NCBI GenBank assembly: GCA_001899525.1
Contig: MKVY01000034.1
Location: 87,067-129,251, forward strand
DNA length: 42,185 nt
Reading direction: 5' to 3'
DNA from: Rhizobiales bacterium 65-9
GTDB lineage: Bacteria > Pseudomonadota > Alphaproteobacteria > Rhizobiales > Beijerinckiaceae
In this document: piece by piece, positions 25,869 through 33,922 of the stretch
Layout: every line of letters begins with the position of its first letter
Numbering within the stretch: the stretch's first letter is position 1
Notes under the pieces: generated by a model
What the model saw: only the letters and a program-made list of their open reading frames with translations
Database searches by the model: none
Told to the model about the DNA's origin: nothing
Position numbers and translations under genes: made by a program

Positions 25869-26951
25869 ATGATGCGATTGGCGAAGCGGGCGTTGCCCGC
25901 ATCAGCAATCGGCGCTGCCCTTCTGCTTAGCGGAAGCGCGTTCGCCGACACCATTGATCCCTTGACTTTCAGCGGCACGACGACGGTTGGCGGCACCATT
26001 TCGCTGGCCAAGCGCGTGACCGTGAACGCCGGCGCGCCGACCACGGCCAAGGCTGACGTCTTCTTCCTGACCGACACGACGGGAAGCATGGGCGGCACCA
26101 TCAACACCGTGAAGGCGAATTTCGGCTCGATCGCGGGTTCGCTGTCGGGCGATTTCGCTTTCGGCGCCGGCGAATTCAAGGATCAGGGCGACGCGTTCGT
26201 CTACAAGCTCAACCAGGGCATCACGACGAACAAGGCGTCCGTCCAGAGCGCGATCAACACCTGGGGCGCTTCGGGCGGCGGCGACTATCCGGAGCAGGGT
26301 CTTTACGCCCTCACTCAGGCGGCTGGCGCTAGCACCGGCTGGCGCGACGGCGCGAAGAAGATCGTCCTCATCGCGGGCGACGCTCCGGCGAAGACCAATC
26401 TCGCGACGGTGTCGAGCACGGCCGCTGCGCTCGTGGCGGCAGGCGTGACCGTCGAATCGATCAACGTCGGCGGACTCGGCCTGAACGACTACGGCCAGTT
26501 CAATGGCTCCAACAGCATCTACGCTGCGGGCGTCAAGGGCAGCTACTTCCAGAACCCGAACTCCAGCACGCTCGTCAGCACGATTCTCGACGCCATCGGC
26601 AGCGCGTTCGCGACCTACGAGCATGTGACGCTGCAGGTGATCGGCGCCCCCGGCGTGGAGGTTCTCTTCACACCGTCGTCCGGCTACACCGGCGACTATG
26701 ATCGCGATATGGATCGGTTCTTTGACTTCAACGTCACGTTCAAGGGCCTGACCGCCGGCGTCCACAACATCCAGATCAACGCTCTCGTCGATGGCGCGAT
26801 CGTGGCGACCGAGTACGACACCATCACGGTTCTCACGAGCGGCGTTCCGGAGCCGTCGACCTGGGCCATGATGCTCATTGGCTTCGCTGGCCTGTCCTTC
26901 ACCGCGATGCGCCGCCGCAAGTCGCTGGAGAAGGCCGCTCTGGCCGCGTGA
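25869..26951 (+). CDS. Secreted von Willebrand A domain protein with PEP-CTERM anchor
   Basis: This 360-residue exported protein has a Sec signal (MMRLAKRALPASAIGAALLL, cleavage near AFA-DTI). The following vWA domain carries a MIDAS motif Asp69-x-Thr71-x-Ser73 in FFLTDTTGSMGG, with later GGGDYPEQGLYAL and KKIVLIAGDAP matching vWA strands. A beta-rich segment follows (VTLQVIGAPGVEVLF), then the C-terminal sorting signal VPEPSTWAMMLIGFAG with a membrane helix and Arg cluster AMRRRK. PEP-CTERM tails are recognised by exosortase, which cuts and anchors or releases proteins at the outer surface, usually with exopolysaccharide or biofilm. No exosortase is in the window. vWA domains bind metal and protein partners, so an adhesion or matrix role is likely. 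Confidence 0.93.
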   Translation: MMRLAKRALPASAIGAALLLSGSAFADTIDPLTFSGTTTVGGTISLAKRVTVNAGAPTTAKADVFFLTDTTGSMGGTINTVKANFGSIAGSLSGDFAFGAGEFKDQGDAFVYKLNQGITTNKASVQSAINTWGASGGGDYPEQGLYALTQAAGASTGWRDGAKKIVLIAGDAPAKTNLATVSSTAAALVAAGVTVESINVGGLGLNDYGQFNGSNSIYAAGVKGSYFQNPNSSTLVSTILDAIGSAFATYEHVTLQVIGAPGVEVLFTPSSGYTGDYDRDMDRFFDFNVTFKGLTAGVHNIQINALVDGAIVATEYDTITVLTSGVPEPSTWAMMLIGFAGLSFTAMRRRKSLEKAALAA

Positions 26952-26965
26952 CCGCTGTGCGATGC

Positions 26966-26983
26966 GGCCTCCTTCGGGAGGCC
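26966..26983 (+). terminator. Short GC hairpin with UUCG tetraloop after PEP-CTERM gene
   Basis: GGCCTCC and GGAGGCC pair perfectly around TTCG, an exceptionally stable tetraloop closed by C-G. It begins 14 bases after the PEP-CTERM stop. There is no T-run, so it may be a 3'-end protector rather than a terminator on its own. It is followed 19 bases later by a much stronger hairpin. Confidence 0.55.
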
Positions 26984-27002
26984 ACATTGTAAGGTTACTC
27001 AC

Positions 27003-27037
27003 AAAGGGGCGTTGCGGATGATCCGCAACGCCCCTTT
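27003..27037 (+). terminator. Strong Rho-independent terminator
   Basis: AAAGGGGCGTTGCGG at 27003-27017 and CCGCAACGCCCCTTT at 27023-27037 form a perfect 15-base-pair stem around ATGAT. A T-rich tail (TGTTTG) follows. This should end transcripts of the PEP-CTERM gene. It lies only 18 bases before the first possible ATG of the downstream TPR gene, which is unusual because it leaves almost no room for a separate promoter after the hairpin. Confidence 0.85.
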
Positions 27038-27070
27038 TGTTTGACATATTGCAACATGCTGGTGGCCTCG

Positions 27071-28894
27071 ATGGCGGCGTTTCATTCCCGGTTCCTTTTT
27101 CCCGTCCTTTCCGCATCGCTGGCTGTCGCGATGCTCGGCGCGCCGTCTCATGCGCGCGTGATGCCGTTCGATCCCGCCGACCGCTCGCGCGACTTTCTTT
27201 CCCTGCAGGACCGGCGTCCGCTCGTTCAGCCGGCGCTCGATGCGCTCAATGCGGGGCGGCTCGACGAGGCCGCAAGCATCGCCGCCGCGCTGATCTCTCC
27301 CGGAACGGCGCCGGACATCGTCGCGGTGGCGCGCGACGTCATCGGCACGGTGCTTTTCCAGAAGGGGCAGCCCGACGCGGCCGCGAAGGAATTCGAACTG
27401 TCGCTGGCCGCCAATCCCAACCAGTTCACCGCCATGACGAAACTCGGACTGATCGCATTCGATCAGGGCCGGATGCAGGATGCCGAATCCTTCGCCCGCA
27501 AGGCGCTCGCCATCCAGCCGCTCAACCCCATCGCCAGCCGCCTTCTCGGCTCCATTCTCGAAGAAAAGAACGATGTCGACGCCGCCATCGCGGCGTATGA
27601 GGCCGGAGCGGGCGACACCCCGTCGACGGAGCTGAAAGTCGCGCTCGGCTCGCTCTACAATCAGCGCGGCCGCTTCGCCGACACGCTTCGTCTTGTCGGC
27701 AAGACGCCGCAGGCCGGAGACGACTGGCGCCTGCTCTTCGTGACGGGCGTGGCGCAGGTCGGCGCGGGGCAAGCCGCCGCTGCGCTTGCATCGCTCGACG
27801 CCGCCCGATCGGCGCAGCCCGACGATCAGAATATCGCGCTGGCGCAGGCGATCGCGCAGCGCAGGGCGGGCCGGCTCGACGAAGCGGTCGCGAATCTCGA
27901 GAAGCTGACAGCGAGCAAGCCGGATTTCACCGCCGCGCTACAGGAACTCGGCATCGCCTATCTGGCCCGCCAGGAGCCGGACAAGGCGCGCGTCGCGCTC
28001 GAAAAGGCCGCGGCCCAGAAACCCCGCGAATCCGCGGCCCAGCGCGATCTTGGGCGCGCCATGGCGATGGCGGGCGACATCGACGGCGCCGCGCGACTGT
28101 TGAAGGAGATGATCGCGCGCCCGAACGCGACGCTCGCGGATGTCAGCCTGTTCGCAGCCGTTCTCGAGAACAATGGACAGTTCGGCGATGCAGAACAGGC
28201 GTATCGCGACGCGTTGAAGCGCTTCCCCGGCCCCGCCTCCTCTGCGCGGCTCGCCTCCAATCTTGCGCTTCAGCAGAAATACGCCGATGCGCGCGTCGTC
28301 ATCAGCGACGGCCTCGCCAAGACGCCTGACGACCCCGGGCTGCTGAACATGGCGAGCCTTGTGGCGCAGCGCGAGGGGCGGATGGCGGACGCCATCGCTT
28401 CCGCAAAGAAGCTGGCCGCGCTTGCGCCGTCCGCGCCGCAGCCTTTGCTTCTGCTGGCGTCCCTGACGCAGGCGTCGGGCGACGCCGCGCAGGCGGCTGT
28501 CCTATATCGTTCGCTGCTGGAGCGCGCGCCGGATCATCCCGTCGCGCTGAACAACCTCGCCGCCCTTCTCACGGCGAGCGGCGACATAACCGAAGCCGTC
28601 GCGCTGGCGACGCGCGCCCGCGCCGTCGCGCCGCAGAACGCCGCCGTCGCGGACACGCTTGGCGCCGCGCTGCTGAAAGCGAACCGCCCGGCTGACGCGG
28701 TCGTCGCCATGAAAGCGGCGCTGGAGCTTCAGCCTGACGATCCCGAGCGGCGCTACCGCCTCGCATTGGCGCAGGAGGCCGCAGGACAGACGAAAGAGGC
28801 GCTTGAGAATGTGCGCGGCGCGCTGGCGCAGCCCGATTTCCCGAACGCCGCCGCCGCCCGGGCTCTGCAGGCGCGCCTTGGCGCGAAGCCCTGA
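27071..28894 (+). CDS. Secreted tetratricopeptide-repeat protein
   Basis: This 607-residue protein (from ATG 27071; ATG 27056 is an alternative five codons earlier) has a Sec signal MAAFHSRFLFPVLSASLAV that ends near PSHA-RVMPF. The rest is built of TPR-type helix pairs. Repeats are seen at RLDEAASIAAALISPGTAPD, QPDAAAKEFELSLAANPNQ, GRMQDAESFARKALAIQPL, QEPDKARVALEKAAAQKP, and near the end RPADAVVAMKAALELQPDDP. TPR superhelices assemble protein complexes, and PEP-CTERM/exopolysaccharide systems commonly include a periplasmic TPR protein. That makes a link to the preceding PEP-CTERM gene plausible, though a terminator lies between them. No catalytic domain is visible. It ends 1 base from the convergent metallo-hydrolase gene. 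Confidence 0.85.
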   Translation: MAAFHSRFLFPVLSASLAVAMLGAPSHARVMPFDPADRSRDFLSLQDRRPLVQPALDALNAGRLDEAASIAAALISPGTAPDIVAVARDVIGTVLFQKGQPDAAAKEFELSLAANPNQFTAMTKLGLIAFDQGRMQDAESFARKALAIQPLNPIASRLLGSILEEKNDVDAAIAAYEAGAGDTPSTELKVALGSLYNQRGRFADTLRLVGKTPQAGDDWRLLFVTGVAQVGAGQAAAALASLDAARSAQPDDQNIALAQAIAQRRAGRLDEAVANLEKLTASKPDFTAALQELGIAYLARQEPDKARVALEKAAAQKPRESAAQRDLGRAMAMAGDIDGAARLLKEMIARPNATLADVSLFAAVLENNGQFGDAEQAYRDALKRFPGPASSARLASNLALQQKYADARVVISDGLAKTPDDPGLLNMASLVAQREGRMADAIASAKKLAALAPSAPQPLLLLASLTQASGDAAQAAVLYRSLLERAPDHPVALNNLAALLTASGDITEAVALATRARAVAPQNAAVADTLGAALLKANRPADAVVAMKAALELQPDDPERRYRLALAQEAAGQTKEALENVRGALAQPDFPNAAAARALQARLGAKP

Positions 28895-28895
28895 C

Positions 28896-30047
28896 TCACG
28901 CCGTCAGCGCGTCGCCCGTTGTTGCGTCCGCGGCCAGCATCGGAATGAGCGGCTTGAGCGTCGCGATCACGTCAGGGTCGCAGGAATGGGCGAGCGCGCG
29001 CGTCGCGCCGCTCGCCTCGATCAGCGCGATATTCTCGGCGAGCGTCGGATGGGTCGGCAAGCGCAGCCAGTCGGCCTTGCCGGCGGCGCGCATGCGCTGG
29101 CCCGGGCTTCCCGCCGGCAGATGACCCGTGAGAAGCACGGGACGGCCCTCATGCTCGGCCCGCTCCAGCGCCGCGCGCGACGGCCCCTCAAGTCCCATTC
29201 CGTCATGACAAAGAAGGGCGGCCCGAGGCAGCGGCTTCCCCTCCTCCCAGGACTGGGTCTGCGCGAGTCGGGCTGAGAGCCGATCGGCGGCGCCGGGAGC
29301 GAGCCAGCCGCGCGCGGCGATCTGCGCAGCGAGGGGCGCTCGCATGGAGGCGTGGACCGCGATCGGCCCCTCGATCACGGCGAGCAACTCCAGCGACCGG
29401 CCGGACAGCGGCGTGGGCAGAACGCTTCCCTCCGGCCGCGCCCTCACCCAGTCCCGCACGGCCGCGCTCCGAAGCGCAGAGGGAACGTTGTCGTCGCCAT
29501 AGGACGCATCGATGAGAATGAGATCGCAGGCCGGCGGCGCGTCCATGGCCAGCACCGGGCTCGCCGGCACCACGTCGCCGCAATAGAGGACGCTGCGCGC
29601 GTCCGCCGAGACGTGGCACCAGACGCCGCCGACGACATGGCCGCTACGGCCTGTCTTCAGGACAAAGGGGCCCAGCGAAAGATTGTCGCCAGCCTCGATG
29701 GATTCGATGCGGATGGTTTTCACCGCCTCGCGCCCGGCCGGCGTCGCGTAGCCGGCGAGCGTCGCGTCGAGTTCGTCCCGCGCGGCGGCGCTCATGAACA
29801 CCCGCCCCTTGAAGCCGCGCTGGACGCACCATCCGAGCGCGGCGGCATGGTCCTCATGAGCGTGCGTGATGAGGATCGCGTCGATGGTGGCCAGACGGTC
29901 GGACGAGATCGCCGGATAATAGCGGTCGGAGTCGCGCGGAGCGCTGGTGTTCACGCCCACGTCAAGCAGCAGTCGAAAATCGTCCTGCTCGATTCCGACG
30001 CAGGTGCGTCCTTTCTCGCCGACGCCTCCGTGCAGCGTCAGCTTCAT
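28896..30047 (-). CDS. Metallo-beta-lactamase-fold hydrolase (beta-CASP-like arrangement)
   Basis: This 383-residue protein starts at ATG 30047. The N-terminus is MKLTLHGGVGEKGRTCVGIE. The zinc motif is THAHEDHAAA (His62, His64, Asp66, His67). Further ligands are likely at SGHVVGGVWCH and the Asp of LYCGDVVPASP. DLILIDASYGDDN and a C-terminal VLLTGHLPAGSPGQRM, THPTLAENI and ALAHSCDPD recall the beta-CASP RNA-processing branch. The inserted domain (about residues 190-310) is divergent, however, and the classic helical motifs are not clear. Nuclease or other phosphoester hydrolysis is therefore only suggested. It is read leftward, downstream of the MsrA gene. Confidence 0.78.
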   Translation of the reverse strand: MKLTLHGGVGEKGRTCVGIEQDDFRLLLDVGVNTSAPRDSDRYYPAISSDRLATIDAILITHAHEDHAAALGWCVQRGFKGRVFMSAAARDELDATLAGYATPAGREAVKTIRIESIEAGDNLSLGPFVLKTGRSGHVVGGVWCHVSADARSVLYCGDVVPASPVLAMDAPPACDLILIDASYGDDNVPSALRSAAVRDWVRARPEGSVLPTPLSGRSLELLAVIEGPIAVHASMRAPLAAQIAARGWLAPGAADRLSARLAQTQSWEEGKPLPRAALLCHDGMGLEGPSRAALERAEHEGRPVLLTGHLPAGSPGQRMRAAGKADWLRLPTHPTLAENIALIEASGATRALAHSCDPDVIATLKPLIPMLAADATTGDALTA

Positions 30048-30366
30048 CGATGGCGGCCGCCGCGACGGCTACGCTTCTCCCGACCGGTCATCTTCCCGCT
30101 CCCGCTCGCCCGGTCTAGGGCGGGTCTTTCGATGGATCAAGGCGATGCAGCAGCCGAGACGGCTTAGCCCTCGTCTCTCCGCAAATCCGGATCGACCTCG
30201 AGATCGCCCGGCTGCGGCGGCGCGACCCGCGTGAAAAGCGTCCGATCAAGTTGCTGTCCAACCGCGGCGTTTCATCCGGACAATCGAGCCCGCGCACCAG
30301 CAACGCGGCGTTTTCGGCCGCGACTTCGTTGGCCCAGGTCTGGTTCAGTCTGGTCTTCGCGGCCGC
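30048..30366 (-). pseudogene. 319-base gap with possible degenerate coding remnant
   Basis: No intact gene is seen. On the reverse strand, the reading frame that follows the MsrA stop continues open for about 45 codons with a protein-like composition (WANEVAAENAALLVRGLDCP). It then becomes Arg/Ser-rich, while another frame turns protein-like (RVAPPQPGDLEVDPDLRRDE) and ends in TAA near 30160. This looks like a short gene broken by a frameshift, or chance coding bias. There is no ATG at the start. I do not recognise the family. Confidence 0.25.
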
Positions 30367-31104
30367 CTATCGCGCCGCGCCGGCCGACGCGACGAGAACC
30401 GGATCGGCGCGATAGCGGCCGGGAAACAGCCTCTTCAAGGCCGCGAGTTTGGGCAGATCGTGAAAAACGATGTACGGATAGTCGGGATTCCTGGTCATGA
30501 AATCCTGATGATAATCCTCGGCGGGATAAAACGCTTTGCCGGGCTCGATGGCGGTGACGATGGGCGCGCGGTAGAGCCGCGCCTGATCGAGCTGCGCGAT
30601 ATAAGCGTTCGCGAGAGCGGCCTGTTCGCTGTTCTCCGGGAAGACCGCCGAGCGATACTGCGTTCCGACATCGGGCCCCTGAAAATTGAGCTGCGTCGGA
30701 TCGTGCGCGACGGAGAAATAGATCTGCAGGATGCGCCCATAGCTGATGACGCGCGGGTCGAAGACGATGCGCACCGATTCCGCATGGCCGGTCGAACCGC
30801 TGCTGACGGCGTCATAGTCGGCCGTCGCCTTCTCGCCGCCTGCATATCCCGAGACGGCGTTCCGAACGCCCGCGACATGCTGAAACACGCCCTGCACGCC
30901 CCAGAAGCAGCCGCCGGCGATCACTGCCGTTTCCTGGTCGCGATCGATGGCCGGATCGATGTCCGGCGGCGGAATGACGACGCCCTCCGCCGCGGCCCAC
31001 AGCGGCTTCGTCGACATTGCGCCAAGCATCGCGACAGCGCCGCCGAAAACGAGAAACGCTGAGCGCCGCGAAGGTAAAACGGAGCGATCCGACATCTGGG
31101 CCAT
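30367..31104 (-). CDS. msrA: Exported peptide-methionine (S)-sulfoxide reductase
   Basis: This 245-residue enzyme reduces methionine-S-sulfoxide in proteins. The core motif is IAGGCFWGVQGVFQHV with catalytic Cys66. GYAGG, YDAVSSGSTGHAESVRI, GTQYRSAVF and EDYHQDFM follow as in MsrA. An N-terminal extension with twin arginines (LPSRRSAFLVFGGAVAM) and cleavage near LWAAAEG marks a Tat signal, so it acts in the periplasm. Cys66 is the only cysteine in the protein, and the usual C-terminal resolving cysteines are missing. Recycling must therefore use a small thiol or partner. ATG 31104 has GAGGAG upstream. Confidence 0.93.
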   Translation of the reverse strand: MAQMSDRSVLPSRRSAFLVFGGAVAMLGAMSTKPLWAAAEGVVIPPPDIDPAIDRDQETAVIAGGCFWGVQGVFQHVAGVRNAVSGYAGGEKATADYDAVSSGSTGHAESVRIVFDPRVISYGRILQIYFSVAHDPTQLNFQGPDVGTQYRSAVFPENSEQAALANAYIAQLDQARLYRAPIVTAIEPGKAFYPAEDYHQDFMTRNPDYPYIVFHDLPKLAALKRLFPGRYRADPVLVASAGAAR

Positions 31105-31380
31105 CGCTGTCTCCTCGCCCCTGCATGGCGCCGCCATGCGCGAGCCGCGCGGCGGTTGCCATATCGCACCTATAGTCCATCGAGCGTTGTTTCTCTACGT
31201 GAGCTACGCATCTCACCGTGATGTGAAGGGGCGGATCGAAGCGCCCGTTCTGTCGGATGAGGATGTCGCGGCTCTCGAACAGCGGGCGCGGAGAGCCGCC
31301 AGACATTCTCCGGAGAAGTCTTCCAAGCCCTCCGGGCGGCTTTTGCTTGTTCCCCCATTTTGCGCGCGATACGACTGAAA

Positions 31381-31412
31381 CCGCAGGCGAGGTGTTGTGA
31401 TTTTGCCTGCGG
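31381..31412 (+). other. Stem-loop in leader of cytosine-deaminase-like gene
   Basis: CCGCAGGC (31381-31388) and GCCTGCGG (31405-31412) are perfect inverted repeats around a 16-base, T/G-rich loop. With the stem at 31422-31452 it forms a two-hairpin leader before the ATG at 31468. I cannot match it to a known riboswitch. It could equally be a terminator for a short rightward transcript. Confidence 0.4.
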
Positions 31413-31421
31413 TCGTGAATT

Positions 31422-31452
31422 GGCGGCGGCGTGAGCCGGCGCAAGCGCCGCC
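31422..31452 (+). other. GC-rich stem-loop just upstream of the amidohydrolase ribosome site
   Basis: GGCGGCG (31422-31428) pairs with CGCCGCC (31446-31452). The ribosome site GGGGAG starts two bases after the second arm, so folding could limit access to it. Such an arrangement can support translational control, but nothing in the sequence identifies a ligand. Confidence 0.4.
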
Positions 31453-31467
31453 GTGGGGAGACAGGCG

Positions 31468-32664
31468 ATGGCGGATCTGCTGCTTCGAAATGTGCGTCCT
31501 TACGCCGGTCCGGCGACCGATATTCTGATCGCAGGCGGGCGGATCGCGCGGATCGAGCCTGACATCGCGCCGCCGGCCGGAACGCCGGTCGAGGACGGCG
31601 ACGGCGCCATCGCGCTTCCGGGACTCGTGGAGGCGCACACCCATCTCGACAAGACTCTCTGGGGCCTGCCCTGGTACCGCAACGAGGTCGGTCCGGGCCT
31701 GCTCGACAAGATCGACAACGAGCGCATGAACAAGCGCCGCCTCGGCATCGATCCCTATCGCCAGTCGGCGCGCCAGACCGTGCAGTCCTCAGTCAAAGGA
31801 TCGACCCACATCCGCAGCCATGTCGATATCGACACCGATCACGGCATGTGGGGCGTCGAGGGCGTCATGACGATGCGCGACGAATACCGGGACATCATGG
31901 ATATCGAGATCGTGGCCTTCCCCCAGTCCGGCCTTCTACGCCGGCCCGGCACGCTGGAGCTGCTTGATGAAGCGATGAGGCTCGGCGCCGAGGTGGTCGG
32001 CGGCCTCGATCCATGCGCCATCGATCGCGATCCGAAAGGGCATCTCGATGCGGTGTTCGCGCTCTGCCAGCGCCACGGAAAGCCGCTCGACATCCATCTG
32101 CATGAGCCGGGCGAGATGGGCGCCTTCTCGATGGATCTGATCTTCGAGCGGACGCGCGCGCTCGGCATGAAGGGCAAGGTGACGATCAGCCACGCCTTCT
32201 GCCTTGGAGCGCCCGACGCGGCGCTTGTCGATCCGCTCGTCGCCCAACTCATCGAGCTCGACGTCGCCATCATGACGACCGCGCCGGCGAGTCGCCCGGC
32301 TCCGCCGGTGAAGCGTCTGCTGGATGCAGGCGTTCGCGTCTGCGCCGGTTCGGACGGCATACGCGACACCTGGAGTCCTTACGGCAATGGCGACATGCTC
32401 GAGCGCGCGATGCTCGTCGGCCTGCGCAACAATTTCCGTCGCGACGACGAACTGCGGCTCGCGCTCGACGTCTGCACTGTCGAGGGCGCGAAAGTGATGG
32501 AGGTCGATAATTACGGTCTGCATGTCGGCGCCGCGGCCGACATGCTGCTCACACCGGGAGAAACGGTGGCGGAGGCCATCGTCACGCGCTCCCACAAACG
32601 CCGGGTCGTCAAGCGCGGCGCGATCGTCGCTCGCGACGGCGTTCCGATGCGGCCGGCGCCATGA
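31468..32664 (+). CDS. Amidohydrolase family protein, cytosine deaminase-like
   Basis: This 398-residue cytosolic metal-dependent deaminase/hydrolase is read from ATG 31468, with GGGGAG upstream. It resembles bacterial cytosine deaminase (CodA branch). Metal ligands are His57 and His59 in VEAHTHLDKTLWG, a His in DIHLHEPGEMG and a His in TISHAFCLG. The Asp lies in CAGSDGIRDTWSPYGNGDML. The HxDE stretch that holds the catalytic Glu in CodA is changed to HLHEPGE, so the Glu is kept but the local spacing differs. Related enzymes deaminate cytosine, isoguanine, creatinine or triazine-type rings, so the substrate is open. It converges with the siderophore-interacting gene 10 bases away. Confidence 0.87.
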   Translation: MADLLLRNVRPYAGPATDILIAGGRIARIEPDIAPPAGTPVEDGDGAIALPGLVEAHTHLDKTLWGLPWYRNEVGPGLLDKIDNERMNKRRLGIDPYRQSARQTVQSSVKGSTHIRSHVDIDTDHGMWGVEGVMTMRDEYRDIMDIEIVAFPQSGLLRRPGTLELLDEAMRLGAEVVGGLDPCAIDRDPKGHLDAVFALCQRHGKPLDIHLHEPGEMGAFSMDLIFERTRALGMKGKVTISHAFCLGAPDAALVDPLVAQLIELDVAIMTTAPASRPAPPVKRLLDAGVRVCAGSDGIRDTWSPYGNGDMLERAMLVGLRNNFRRDDELRLALDVCTVEGAKVMEVDNYGLHVGAAADMLLTPGETVAEAIVTRSHKRRVVKRGAIVARDGVPMRPAP

Positions 32665-32674
32665 CGCCGGTCGC

Positions 32675-33745
32675 TCAAACGCTTTCCTTCTCGAGCCGCC
32701 AATAGCCGACGGCAAGGTGCTGCGCGCGATTGAGTCCGAGTTCGTTTCGCCAATAGCTCCGCATGGTCTGCGCGATGGCGTCCTCGGCGCCCAGCCACGC
32801 GAAGACGTCCCGATGATCGGGAAGTGAAACGCTTTTCAAGGCGTCGGCGAGCAAGGTGTTGCGGCCCGGCTTCTGTCCCCGCCGGAAAAGCCAGGTCAAC
32901 GAAACGCCCTCCGGATGCGGGATGGATTGCGTCTCCCGCTCGTCCTCAACCTCGATGAACGTTGCGCCGCGCGCGTCAGCCGGCAGGCGCTCCAGAATCC
33001 GGGCGATCGCCGGAATAGCGGTTTCGTCTCCGCCGATCAGATGCCATTGCGCGGTCGCGAGTTCCCGTCCGCCCGGGCCGAGAAGGCCGATCAGGTCGCC
33101 CTCCTTGACGGATTTGGCCCAGTCCGACGCGACCCCCGGCGCCTCGTGAAGCACGAAATCGATGTCCATTTCGCCGTCGGCCACATTGACGCGGCGGATC
33201 GTATAGAGCCGCGCCGCCGGCCGGCGGTCGTCTGCAGGCCAGGAGGGCCGGCCGTTCTTTCCGGGCCTCGGCCATTCCGGCTTTTCAAGTCCGGCCGGCG
33301 GAAAAAGCAGGCGGACATGAATACTGTCGGAATCGAAACGCGCCAGATTATCGCCCGACAACGTGATGCGCCGCACATGCGGCGTGATGTCGGCGAAGCG
33401 TCGCACCCGCATTTCACGAAGCCCTGGAAGAACATCGAGGTCGCATCCGTGACCCGACCATACGACCTCCGGCTTTTCCGAGGCCGCCACCTTCTCGAGT
33501 TGCAGGCCGAGCATGAACTTCAACGCCGAAAGGCCCTGCTCGGTGGCTGAGCGGGCGTTGACGTCGAGGCCGTCATTGGTCGCCGTCAGATCGGCGAAGC
33601 TCCGCTCGTCCGCCAGCGAGATGCGCGCGCCATGATCGTCGACCCGCGTCAGCATCTCCATCGCGGAAAGATTGTCGCAGATCGTCGCCATGTAGGCGCG
33701 CGCGGAAAGAGTTGAGATGCGCGTCTGCGCTTCAAGAAAAGCCAT
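32675..33745 (-). CDS. DUF2218 plus siderophore-interacting FAD reductase fusion
   Basis: This 356-residue protein has two parts. Residues 1-95 form a DUF2218 domain (LSARAYMATICDNLSAMEML, HGARISLADERSFADL). From about residue 110 a siderophore-interacting protein (ViuB-like) follows: FAD motif RLYTIRRV (Arg179, Tyr181, Arg184), then DFVLHEAPGVASDWAKSV and GDLIGLLGPGGRE, and NAD(P)H-side motifs GGDETAIPAIARILE and FAWLGAEDAIAQTMRSYWRN. The family reduces ferric siderophores in the cytosol to free iron. ATG 33745 has AAGGGCTGAG upstream. No siderophore receptor or transporter lies beside it. Confidence 0.93.
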   Translation of the reverse strand: MAFLEAQTRISTLSARAYMATICDNLSAMEMLTRVDDHGARISLADERSFADLTATNDGLDVNARSATEQGLSALKFMLGLQLEKVAASEKPEVVWSGHGCDLDVLPGLREMRVRRFADITPHVRRITLSGDNLARFDSDSIHVRLLFPPAGLEKPEWPRPGKNGRPSWPADDRRPAARLYTIRRVNVADGEMDIDFVLHEAPGVASDWAKSVKEGDLIGLLGPGGRELATAQWHLIGGDETAIPAIARILERLPADARGATFIEVEDERETQSIPHPEGVSLTWLFRRGQKPGRNTLLADALKSVSLPDHRDVFAWLGAEDAIAQTMRSYWRNELGLNRAQHLAVGYWRLEKESV

Positions 33746-33922
33746 GAGCTCAGCCCTTGGGATGGGTGCGGCTGGCTGGCTGAGCGAAGGGCTGGCGGGC
33801 TCGCAAAAAGTCGTCGGCGCGGAGCGCCGAGGCGGCTACTATTCGCATCGGCTTTTCGCAGTCAACCCAAAGCCCCGCCCACGGCCGCGGCGATCAGTCG
33901 GAAAACGCGCCTTGGACGCCAG

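Larger units (their letters stand above)
31105..31467. other. 363-base divergent intergenic region with two stem-loops
   Basis: This region lies between the msrA gene (leftward) and the amidohydrolase gene (rightward). The middle part (about 31220-31375) contains an open rightward stretch (EAPVLSDEDVAALEQRARRA) with no ribosome site and no clear start; I do not call it a gene. The last 90 bases hold two inverted repeats, listed separately, in the probable leader of the amidohydrolase message. Confidence 0.4.

Noticed and set aside
31223-31378. A short rightward open stretch (about 50 codons) before the cytosine-deaminase-like gene
   Set aside because: It has no ribosome site, only a GTG start and no recognised family. 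It is kept only as part of the intergenic description.
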